From Myxococcales bacterium (GTDB lineage Bacteria > Myxococcota_A > Polyangia > Palsa-1104 > SHYY01), in contig SHYY01000058.1 of assembly GCA_009692555.1 (NCBI GenBank), forward strand, positions 1 through 32,602: a stretch of DNA of 32,602 nt, given 5' to 3'. A program made the position numbers and the translations under genes. The notes beneath the pieces were generated by a model that saw only the letters and a list, made by a program, of their open reading frames with translations, did not search any database and had not been told where the DNA came from. Below are positions 1-6,273 of the stretch, in pieces. Each line of letters starts with the position of its first letter. The stretch's first letter is position 1.

Positions 1-9
1 CCAACCCGC

Positions 10-18
10 TGCTATTCA
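10..18 (+). promoter_or_regulatory. possible extended -10 element of the beta-barrel gene
   Basis: TGCTATTCA fits the extended -10 pattern TGnTAnnnT and lies seven bases before the GGAGG ribosome site at 25-29. No -35 can be judged because the window starts here. The same nine-base layout recurs at 2031-2039 before another gene, which is the main support. The leader would be only about a dozen bases. Confidence 0.35.
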
Positions 19-36
19 GGAATCGGAGGCTTGAGG

Positions 37-885
37 ATGCGTCAGAACCAGATCTCGAAGCGGCTCGCCCGGGTACTTAGCCTCGGCCTCGGCCTTGCGG
101 TGGTAGCCGGCCTGGGCGGGACTGCCCGCGCCGAGTTCAACATCGCCACCGGACTCAAGTGGGTCCCGGTCCGCTACACCCAGCCGATTACCGCGACGGG
201 AGGCGGCGCCGGCCCGGGAACGATGCCGTCGAACACGGTGCGCCTGTATGGTTGGCAGACCACCTCGCTCGACAACTACCTCGCGTTGTTCTTCCACGAG
301 CAGATCGGCATCCAGCTGTCGCTCGACTTCGGCTACGGCAATGCGCACCTCGACATCGGAGGCACCAACGGCTACGACGCGGCCTTCACGCAGTTCGGCT
401 TCGCGCTCGGCGGCAAGTTCTACCTGAACCGCCCCACCCGCGAGCGCGTGTCCCCCTATCTCTACGTGGATTTCTTCAAGTATTTTGCATCCGTATCCAC
501 CAGCGAGCAGATCAGCAACGACCGTGTCGCCATGATCGGGTCACTGGTCAGCCCGATCGGGCTCAACATCGCCTTCGGCGCCGAGTACTTCTTCACCACC
601 TCGTTCTCCTTGGGGGCGGAGGTGTTCGGGATCCGCTTTGCCCACGTCGACGGCGGTTTCGACACGCAGACGATGGCTGGGCGGCTCAACGCAAGCTCTA
701 ACTACGCCAGCCTCTACACCGGCCTCACGCTCAACTACCGTTTCCTCGCCACCGCGCGCGTCTACACCTACGAGGAGGAGGAGGACAAGAAGAACCCGCG
801 GCCGAAGCGCCGCAACCCGGTCCCCCCGCCGCCCGATAACGGTGACCAGGGGCCCCCGCCGCCGTCGCCCGAGTCGGTCGATTAA
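37..885 (+). CDS. outer-membrane beta-barrel protein with Pro-rich C-terminal tail
   Basis: This 282-residue protein begins with a clear signal peptide, with a hydrophobic stretch at residues 13-27 and a probable cleavage site after A30-R31-A32. The mature part alternates aromatic and polar residues in short strands separated by Gly/Asn turns, as in small porin-like outer-membrane barrels. The last 40 or so residues leave this pattern: an acidic run (EEEEDKK), then RPKRR and Pro-rich segments (PPPP twice) that could reach into the periplasm. ATG 37 is preferred over TTG 31 because GGAGG at 25-29 sits seven bases before it. A strong terminator follows, so the gene is probably the last or only gene of its transcript. 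The barrel assignment rests on composition and strand pattern; no specific substrate or family can be named. Confidence 0.75.
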   Translation: MRQNQISKRLARVLSLGLGLAVVAGLGGTARAEFNIATGLKWVPVRYTQPITATGGGAGPGTMPSNTVRLYGWQTTSLDNYLALFFHEQIGIQLSLDFGYGNAHLDIGGTNGYDAAFTQFGFALGGKFYLNRPTRERVSPYLYVDFFKYFASVSTSEQISNDRVAMIGSLVSPIGLNIAFGAEYFFTTSFSLGAEVFGIRFAHVDGGFDTQTMAGRLNASSNYASLYTGLTLNYRFLATARVYTYEEEEDKKNPRPKRRNPVPPPPDNGDQGPPPPSPESVD

Positions 886-914
886 CACGGAGCTAACCCG
901 GAGCTAACACCCCA

Positions 915-945
915 GGGTGGGCGTCTCAGGGCGCCCACCCTTTTT
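915..945 (+). terminator. intrinsic terminator after the beta-barrel gene
   Basis: GGGTGGGCG at 915-923 pairs perfectly with CGCCCACCC at 932-940 around an eight-base loop, followed at once by TTTTT at 941-945. It lies 30 bases past the stop codon and is the clearest Rho-independent terminator in the window. Confidence 0.9.
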
Positions 946-976
946 CTTGCGATCTTCCCCCCTCAAACTAAACTTG

Positions 977-1006
977 TTGACGTCCTGCGACGGCCTGTCG
1001 TATGAC
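977..1006 (+). promoter_or_regulatory. sigma-70-type promoter of the 37-Cys lipoprotein gene
   Basis: TTGACG at 977-982 matches five of six -35 bases. An 18-base spacer leads to TATGAC at 1001-1006, which matches four of six -10 bases. Predicted transcription would start near 1013, leaving a leader of about 40 bases with GGAGG at 1042-1046. Confidence 0.55.
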
Positions 1007-1053
1007 GAACCACTTGGCGCCAGAGGGGCGCTAGTAACTTTGGAGGACCTCAG

Positions 1054-1995
1054 ATGTCGAATGTACGGCTGGCCTTTTTCTCTGGAATCATCCTGGTAGC
1101 AGGCTGCGGCACCGGCACCAAGACGCCGGTCAAGCCCACCACCGACGGTGGCGCAGGCGCCGCTGACATGGCGGGCGGGGGCACCTGCAACGCGCCGAAG
1201 ACCCAGTGCGGCGCCGACTGCGTCGACACCAACACCAGCACCGACAACTGCGGCGCCTGCGGCACGGCGTGCAAGGTCGGCGAGGCCTGCACCAACGGTA
1301 AGTGCGGGGCGATGGGCGGCACCGCCGAGACCGGCGAACCCTGCACCAAGGCCACCGACTGCGCGGGCACCAAGGCGATCTGCATCACCAAGGACACCCA
1401 GGGCGTGATGTGGCCCGGCGGCTACTGCACCTCGCAGTGCAACCCGACCAAGAACGACCCGCAGGACGACAGCAACGCAATGTGCCCGGGCATCGCCACC
1501 TGCCGCGGCGCGGGGACCTCCGGCGGCTGCGAGCTGCTGTGCGACAAGGGCTCCTGCCGCACGGGCTACTCGTGCTTCCAGACCTGCAATCCGACGTCGC
1601 TCAGCATGTGCAACCCGACCAAGGCCGGCTCGTGCGGCGCCAACAAGACCTGCGCCCGCCTCGGCGCCGACGACGTGGGCTCCTGCCAGGCCGCCTGCGA
1701 CCCGCTCAAGCAGGGCTGCCCGATGGACGCCAACATGAACGACCAGGGCTGCTTCGCCTCGGCGGACACCGGTGAGGGCCTCTGCTTCGCGCCGGTCACC
1801 CCGGGTGGCGTTCCGACCAAGGACGGCGACGGCTGCAAGTACCTGAATGGCTGCTCGGCCGGCTCGGCCTGCTACATGGCGATGTGCCGCGCCTACTGCG
1901 GCGGCATGATGATGAAGGCGTGCACCAACGGCAAGAAGTGCGTCGACCTCAACGCGAACGTCAAGGTGGCCAAGATCGGCGTCTGCGGCGGCTGA
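1054..1995 (+). CDS. Cys-rich lipoprotein (37 cysteines)
   Basis: The 313-residue product starts with a lipoprotein signal ending in LVAGC (lipid-bearing Cys18), then a flexible linker rich in Gly, Ala and Asp (TDGGAGAADMAGGG). The rest holds 37 cysteines in all, arranged in short CxnC units. Residues 45-85 follow the pattern C-G-x-x-C-V-D-T-N-x-x-x-D-N-C-G-x-C-G-x-x-C common in myxobacterial surface proteins. The later part (GGYC, GYSC, C-x-x-x-C knots) resembles the smaller lipoprotein at 31659. GGAGG seven bases before ATG fixes the start. The protein is expected to be anchored in the outer membrane and to need extensive disulfide formation. No enzymatic motif is visible and its role is unknown. 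Confidence 0.85.
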   Translation: MSNVRLAFFSGIILVAGCGTGTKTPVKPTTDGGAGAADMAGGGTCNAPKTQCGADCVDTNTSTDNCGACGTACKVGEACTNGKCGAMGGTAETGEPCTKATDCAGTKAICITKDTQGVMWPGGYCTSQCNPTKNDPQDDSNAMCPGIATCRGAGTSGGCELLCDKGSCRTGYSCFQTCNPTSLSMCNPTKAGSCGANKTCARLGADDVGSCQAACDPLKQGCPMDANMNDQGCFASADTGEGLCFAPVTPGGVPTKDGDGCKYLNGCSAGSACYMAMCRAYCGGMMMKACTNGKKCVDLNANVKVAKIGVCGG

Positions 1996-2014
1996 GCCCT
2001 GCGACGGGCTCAGT
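1991..2014 (+). terminator. stem-loop overlapping the stop codon, no U tract
   Basis: TGAGCCC at 1993-1999, which contains the TGA stop, pairs with GGGCTCA at 2006-2012 around TGCGAC. C1992-G2013 and a G-U pair lengthen the stem. There is no T run after it, so termination is uncertain and it may only protect the 3' end of the message. Confidence 0.4.
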
Positions 2015-2030
2015 GTCGCCCGGGGGGGCG

Positions 2031-2039
2031 TGCTATTCT
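2031..2039 (+). promoter_or_regulatory. possible extended -10 element of the small membrane protein gene
   Basis: TGCTATTCT fits TGnTAnnnT and stands eight bases before the strong ribosome site GGAGGTGA at 2048-2055. It has the same arrangement as the element at 10-18. No convincing -35 is seen upstream, as is usual for extended -10 promoters. Confidence 0.4.
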
Positions 2040-2058
2040 CCGCGGCCGGAGGTGACCC

Positions 2059-2259
2059 TTGCTCTGGCCGCTGCGCGCCCGACGTAACGCGGGCCGCATC
2101 CTAGCCGTCAAGTGGGGCTACAACCCCAACTCGAGTTCGCTCGGGGTGGACGTCACCTTCCTGCTCTTCGGAATGTCCGCGGTCGCCCTCTTCACTCCCC
2201 TCATCGCCCTCTTCCTTCGCGCGCGCCGTCGCCCGCAGCTTCCGCCGCCGTCGCCATGA
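2059..2259 (+). CDS. small membrane protein with TTG start
   Basis: The product is 66 residues. A basic N-terminus (LWPLRARRNAGR) and a polar segment with the motif W-G-Y-N-P-N-S-S-S-L-G precede one hydrophobic helix at about residues 36-53, followed by RARRR and a short Pro tail. Basic residues flank the helix on both sides. Translation very likely starts at TTG 2059: an almost perfect Shine-Dalgarno GGAGGTGA lies at 2048-2055, and the other in-frame candidates would cut into the conserved-looking polar motif. The stop overlaps the next start as ATGA at 2256-2259, which supports that it is a real, coupled gene. The family was not recognised. Confidence 0.6.
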   Translation: MLWPLRARRNAGRILAVKWGYNPNSSSLGVDVTFLLFGMSAVALFTPLIALFLRARRRPQLPPPSP

Positions 2260-2720
2260 CCGCTCGCGCGCTCGCGGTGGTCCTGGCCCTCGCGCTCTCC
2301 CCGGCCGGCTGCGCGATGGAGGAGCTGACGCCCGCTCCCGGGGCCGATCTCGCCACGGCGCCCCCCGACCTCCTCGCGGACGCCGCCCTCCCGCCGCAGG
2401 CCGATCGCCCGATCGACCTCCGCTTCAACTGGGACCTGACGATCATCATCCGCGGCTGCCACGGCGCCGTGCTGTGCGTCGACAAGTGCCCAAGCGGCGA
2501 CTTCAGCTGCTACGACAACTGCGTCGACCACACCACCCCGACCGGCCGCCTGCTCTTCGACAGCCTCTCGAACTGCCTCGAGGCGGCCTGCCCCTCCAAG
2601 CACCCGAACGAGATCTGCTGGAACGGCACCCCCGCCTGCGCGGCCTGCTACGCGAAGGCTCAGGCGCTGGCCGGCGCCTGCACCAAGCAGAAGACCGAGT
2701 GCGAGAAGGACCTGCCGTAG
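2256..2720 (+). CDS. small Cys-rich lipoprotein
   Basis: The 154-residue product has an N-terminal signal ending in LSPAGC (Cys19). This is a near-canonical lipobox with Pro at -3, so lipidation is probable but not certain. A linker of Asp, Leu, Ala and Pro (DLATAPPDLLADAALPP) follows. The C-terminal 95 residues contain about 14 cysteines in patterns such as C-V-D-K-C-x-x-x-x-F-x-C-x-x-x-C and C-x-x-C-Y-A-K. A longer in-frame opening exists upstream, but the ATG at 2256 overlaps the stop of the small membrane protein (ATGA) and directly precedes the signal, so it is the natural start. There is no separate ribosome site, which suggests translational coupling. Function is unknown. Confidence 0.75.
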   Translation: MTARALAVVLALALSPAGCAMEELTPAPGADLATAPPDLLADAALPPQADRPIDLRFNWDLTIIIRGCHGAVLCVDKCPSGDFSCYDNCVDHTTPTGRLLFDSLSNCLEAACPSKHPNEICWNGTPACAACYAKAQALAGACTKQKTECEKDLP

Positions 2721-2738
2721 CAGTTCCGGCCCTTTTTT
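2708..2738 (+). terminator. probable intrinsic terminator between convergent genes
   Basis: GGACCTGC at 2708-2715 pairs with GCAGTTCC at 2720-2727 with one mismatch and a CGTA loop. After GGCCC comes TTTTTT at 2733-2738. The stem includes the stop codon of the lipoprotein gene. The five bases between stem and T run weaken it. Confidence 0.55.
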
Positions 2739-3731
2739 CTACAAGAGCGGGGCGATCTCCTGGGCCTTCGGGAACAGGCCGAAGATGCCGCCGGTGTGGA
2801 GGAAGACCACCCGTTCGCCGAAGCGGTGGCGGTCGCGGGCGAGCTCCTCTGCGAGGCCGTGGAAGGCCTTGCCGGTGTAGACCGGGTCGAGGAGGATGCC
2901 CTCGGTGCGCGCCACCTCGGCGATCCGCCGCAGCTCGGCCGGGCGCGACTTCGCGTAACCCTCGCCGACGTAGCCGTCGATGATCTCCAGCTCCTCGCGC
3001 CGGAACGGGATCCGGAGGTCGAAGCGCGCGATCGCCTCCTCGCACAGCTCGCCGATCACGCGGATGAAGTAGTCGCGGTCGTCGCACACGTTGATCCCGA
3101 CCACCCGCCAGTCGAGCCCGCAGAGCTTCACCCCGAGGACCAGCCCGGCGCCGGTGCCGCCGGAGCCCGCGGCGTAGACCAGGGTGGCCTTCCCGGGCGG
3201 CAGGTCGCGGGCAAGCTCCTCGACGCAGCGCACGTAGCCCCACGCTCCGAGCGCGTTCGAGCCGCCCTCGGGGATCACGTAGGGATGGCGGCTCTGTGCC
3301 CGCAGCTCCTCCGCGACCCGGGCGAACACCTTCGTCCGCTCCGCGTACTCGGCCGGCGTCACCCACCGCAGCTCCGCGCCCACCAGTCGATCGAGCAGGA
3401 TGTTGCCGTCGGTGGCGGGGGGATTCTCGGGATCCGGAACGCGCAGCAGCAGCAGCGAGTCGAGGCCGAGGCGGCGCGCCGCGATCGCCGTCGCGCGGCA
3501 GTGGTTCGACTGCGCCCCGCCGCAAGTGATCACCGTGTCGGCGCCCTGCGCCTGCGCCTCGGCGAGGAGGAACTCGAGCTTGCGCACCTTGTTGCCGGTC
3601 AGCGCCGCGCCGGTCAGGTCATCGCGCTTGATCAGGAGCTCCACGCCGTGGCGCTTCGACAGCCGCGCCAGCGGTTCGAGGGGGGTCGGCGTGATGGCGA
3701 TCGGGATGCGATCGGGATAGGGCAGCACCAT
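2739..3731 (-). CDS. dcyD: D-cysteine desulfhydrase / ACC deaminase family PLP enzyme
   Basis: This 330-residue, cytoplasmic, fold-type II PLP enzyme should break D-cysteine or a related amino acid into pyruvate, ammonia and sulfide. The N-terminal motif K-R-D-D-L-T-G[12 protein letters not shown] contains the PLP lysine (GNKVRK). The phosphate and substrate loop [13 protein letters not shown] follows near residue 71, and the glycine-rich PLP-phosphate loop A-G-S-G-G-T-G-A-G lies near residue 187. Length is typical. D-cysteine desulfhydrase and ACC deaminase are hard to separate by sequence; the former is far commoner in bacteria of this kind. The gene begins 14 bases after modA, so it is probably co-transcribed. 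A promoter-like pair at 3738-3766 could also give a leaderless message, and there is no Shine-Dalgarno before the ATG. Confidence 0.88.
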   Translation of the reverse strand: MVLPYPDRIPIAITPTPLEPLARLSKRHGVELLIKRDDLTGAALTGNKVRKLEFLLAEAQAQGADTVITCGGAQSNHCRATAIAARRLGLDSLLLLRVPDPENPPATDGNILLDRLVGAELRWVTPAEYAERTKVFARVAEELRAQSRHPYVIPEGGSNALGAWGYVRCVEELARDLPPGKATLVYAAGSGGTGAGLVLGVKLCGLDWRVVGINVCDDRDYFIRVIGELCEEAIARFDLRIPFRREELEIIDGYVGEGYAKSRPAELRRIAEVARTEGILLDPVYTGKAFHGLAEELARDRHRFGERVVFLHTGGIFGLFPKAQEIAPLL

Positions 3732-3737
3732 GGGGCG

Positions 3738-3766
3738 TTTATAGCCTACGGGCGGCCTTCGGTGAA
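3738..3766 (-). promoter_or_regulatory. candidate internal, leaderless-type promoter for dcyD
   Basis: On the minus strand TTCACC (3766-3761) and TATAAA (3743-3738) are separated by 17 bases, matching four and five of six consensus bases. Only six bases separate TATAAA from the ATG at 3731, so transcription would begin at or next to the start codon. It lies in the 3' end and stop region of modA. Confidence 0.45.
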
Positions 3767-4537
3767 TCCGGCGGCGGCGAAGATCGCGCGCGCTTCGGGC
3801 CCGCGGCAGAACGCGAGGAAGCGCTTCGCCTCATCGCTGCGCTGCGACGCGCGAATCACGGCGGCGGGGTAGACGATCGCCGGGTGGCTCGACGACGGGA
3901 AGGCGAAGGCCACCTTGACGCGCGGCTCGACCAGCGCGTCGGTCGCGTACACAACCCCCGCCGGGACCGCGCCGCGCGCCACCCAGGCGAGCGTCGTGCG
4001 CACGTTGTCCCCCGCGATGACGCGCTCCTCCAGCTGTGCCCACACGCCGGCCGACTCCAGCGCCGCCCGGGCGTAGCGCCCCGCCGGCACGGTCGCTCCG
4101 GCGAGCGCAATGCGGGTCACGCTCGGCGACGCCAGCTCCGCGGGGGAGGCAGGGATGAAGGTGGAGTCGACCGGAACGATCACCACCAGGCGATTCCCGA
4201 GGAGATCGCTGCGCCTGCCGGCCGCGAGGAGGTCGCGCCCTGCGAGGTGATCCATCCATCCGGCGTCGGCGGAGAAAAAAGCATCCGCCGGAGCGCCCGC
4301 CTCGATCTGGCGCGCCAGACGGGACGAGGCGTCGAAGACCAGTGTCACCGACGGTCCGCCGCGCGCATGGAAGGCGGCAGCGACGGGCGGCAGGACCTCG
4401 CTCAGGCTGGCGGCGGCCCACACCTGGAGCGTTGCTGCCGCCGGATCGCTGCGGAGGCAGCCAGCGATCCCGGACGCGGCCAGGCAGGCGAGCGCGAGCC
4501 GGTGCAGGGGGTGGGGTCGATCGCGCGGGAGGCGCAT
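3746..4537 (-). CDS. modA: ModA-type molybdate/oxyanion-binding lipoprotein
   Basis: The 263-residue solute-binding protein belongs to the ModA family (periplasmic binding fold type II), which captures molybdate or tungstate for an ABC importer. Its signal ends in GIAGC, so it should be lipid-anchored through Cys27 rather than free. Family features follow: V-W-A-A-A-S-L-S near residue 39, with Ser ligands; [30 protein letters not shown]; and [26 protein letters not shown] near residue 170. The permease (modB) and ATPase (modC) genes are not adjacent, so it is an orphan here. It follows the selenoprotein gene by 82 bases and precedes dcyD by 14. No good ribosome site precedes ATG 4537, so the exact start is uncertain. 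Another oxyanion cannot be excluded as ligand. Confidence 0.9.
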   Translation of the reverse strand: MRLPRDRPHPLHRLALACLAASGIAGCLRSDPAAATLQVWAAASLSEVLPPVAAAFHARGGPSVTLVFDASSRLARQIEAGAPADAFFSADAGWMDHLAGRDLLAAGRRSDLLGNRLVVIVPVDSTFIPASPAELASPSVTRIALAGATVPAGRYARAALESAGVWAQLEERVIAGDNVRTTLAWVARGAVPAGVVYATDALVEPRVKVAFAFPSSSHPAIVYPAAVIRASQRSDEAKRFLAFCRGPEARAIFAAAGFTEGRP

Positions 4538-4553
4538 GAGATGCGGAGGGGAC

Positions 4554-4585
4554 GGGCCGCTGCCGTGGGCGACGGTCAGCGGCCC
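4554..4585 (-). terminator. strong hairpin between the selenoprotein gene and modA, no U tract
   Basis: GGGCCGCTG at 4554-4562 pairs perfectly with CAGCGGCCC at 4577-4585. Inside, CCGT and ACGG pair again around a five-base loop with one bulged T. There is no T run on either strand. It may attenuate transcription or protect the upstream message rather than end it. Confidence 0.4.
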
Positions 4586-4619
4586 GGATTCGGGGGGACG
4601 CGAGGCCCTACTTCGCCGC

Positions 4620-6218
4620 TTACTTCTTCTTGGCGAGCTCGGCGTCGATCAGCTTCTTGAAGGCGTCGACCGGCTGCGCTCCGACGAGCTTGTTGCCGTT
4701 CACGAAGAACGTCGGCGTACCGCCCGCGCCCACCTTGTCACCGACGGCGGCTTCGGCATCGACCTGCGCCTTGAACTTGCCGCTGTCGAGGGCCGACTTG
4801 AACTTGGCCATGTTCAGCTTGAGCGTCTCGGCGTGCTTCTCCAGGCCCGCGCGATCGATCTGATCCTGATGCGCGAAAAGCTCGTCGTGGTACTCCCAGA
4901 ACTTGCCCTGCTCATGCGCCGCCAGCGAGGCCTGCGACGCGAGGTGCGCCTTGTCGTGGAACGAGAGCGGCTTCTGCTTGAACACGATGCGCAGCTTGCC
5001 CTTGTAGTCTTCTTCGAGCGTCTTGAGGGTCGGACCGACCCTCGAGCAGAAGGGTCACTGGAAGTCCGAAAACTCCATCAGCGTCACCACGGCGTTCTTC
5101 GGCCCCTTGCTGGGCGAGATGCCCGGGTCGATGTCCACGTGCTCCGACGGGGCCGCGGCGCCTCCACCGGCCGGCGCCGCCGCCGTCTTCGGGATCGAGT
5201 CGAGCAGCGCGTCGTAGAGCTTGTCCATCGACGTGCCCTTCTTGATCAGCTCGTCGGCGTGCTTCAGCTCCTCGTCGATGATCGTCTTGAAGGCCTCGAA
5301 CGGCTGCGCGCCCGAGAGCACCCGGCCGTTGATGAAGAAGGCCGGCGTTCCGTTGGCGCCCACCGCGCTGCCGCGGGTCGAGTCGGTCTGGATGTTCGGC
5401 TTGTGCTTGTGGCCGTCCATGTCCGCCTTGAACTTGGCGACGTTGAGGCCGATCTCCTGCGCGTACTTGTCCAGCGCCGGGCGATCGAGCGCGCCCTGGT
5501 TGGCGAACAGCTTGTCGTGCATCTCCCAGAACTTGCCCTGCGCGTGCGCCGACATCGACGCCTCGGCCGCGTCCATCGCGTGGTCGTGGAACGAGAGCGG
5601 CTGGTGACGGAACGCGACGCGGACATCCTTGCCGTAGGTCTCTTCAATCTTCTTGAGGGTCGGACCGACCCTCGAGCAGAAGGGTCACTGGAAGTCCGAG
5701 TACTCTATGATTGTCACCTTGGCGAACTTGGGCCCCTTGATCGGGCTCCAGGCCGCCACCTCGATCTTGGCGCTGGTGGGCTCCGCCGCGGCTGCGCCAC
5801 CGCCGGCCGGCTTCTTGATCGCCTCGAGGATCTGATCGTAGTTCTTGCCTTCCTTGGCCGCCGCCGCCGCCGCCGCCAGCACCTGGGGTGCGCGCGGGCA
5901 GCCCGGGTCCTCCTTCTTGCACTTCGCGAAGTTCCCGTGCGGGCAGCCGCAGTCGCAAGGCTTGTCGTTCATCGCCTTGTTGACCAGGTAGACCTGCGCG
6001 GGGGTGAGGCCCTTGATCAGGTCGGCGCCGCCGATCTCCTCCGCCTTGATCCACGTCGATGGCGTCTCGGTGGGCGACGCCTCCTTGCCCTTCGCGGACT
6101 GCGCCGCTTCGCTGGAGGGTTTCCCCCCCGTGTCGTCGCCCTTTTTTCCGAATTCGCGGCCGATCAAGAACCCGACCGCGAGCCCGGAAACCAGGACCCA
6201 GATGGTGTTGTTTTTCAT
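4620..6218 (-). CDS. two-selenocysteine, tandem DsbA-like thioredoxin-fold protein (UGA read-through)
   Basis: Three open segments share one frame from ATG 6218 to TAA 4620 and are broken only by TGA at 5687-5685 and 5057-5055. Reading both as selenocysteine gives 532 residues. Residues 5-20 form a membrane anchor. Residues 84-110 hold CDCGCPHG plus two further Cys (C88, C90, C92, C100, C107). Two DsbA-like domains follow at about 151-350 and 361-532. Each has F/Y-S-D-F-Q-U-P-F-C-S-R-V with Sec178 or Sec388 in place of the first active-site Cys, the helical Q-G-K-F-W-E insertion, and the cis-Pro loop G-T-P (P292, P502). The expected role is periplasmic thiol-disulfide exchange. AGGAA lies nine bases before the ATG. 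Read-through needs SelA-SelD functions elsewhere in the genome. A decayed pseudogene is unlikely because both TGAs hit the same catalytic codon and everything after them is intact. Confidence 0.92.
5025..5057 (-). promoter_or_regulatory. UGA (Sec388) and candidate bacterial SECIS hairpin
   Basis: Eleven bases after the TGA at 5057-5055, GAGGGTCG pairs perfectly with CGACCCTC (5043-5025) around a GTC loop; a ninth G-C pair is possible on paper. The loop starts about 20 bases from the TGA, inside the 16-37 base range known for bacterial SECIS elements, and begins with G/GU as those loops usually do. The 49 bases at 5021-5069 are identical to 5651-5699. Confidence 0.8.
5655..5687 (-). promoter_or_regulatory. 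UGA (Sec178) and candidate bacterial SECIS hairpin
   Basis: This is the first copy of the hairpin: TGA at 5687-5685, then eleven bases, then the self-complementary arms at 5673-5655 with an apical GTC or GGTCC loop. The encoded residues in this stretch (P-F-C-S-R-V-G-P-T-L-K) are normal for the family, so the hairpin is embedded in coding sequence as bacterial SECIS elements are. Confidence 0.8.
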
Positions 6219-6273
6219 TGGGCGAAGTTCCTAGCACAACGAAACGGCGCGGGCAAAGCGAAAAGCAGCGGCT

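Noticed and set aside
5055-5687. The two TGAs as nonsense mutations, sequencing errors or gene boundaries between three separate genes
   Set aside because: Both fall on the same catalytic codon, the frame is unbroken on both sides, the second and third segments have no ribosome site or proper start, and each lacks its active-site Cys unless joined.
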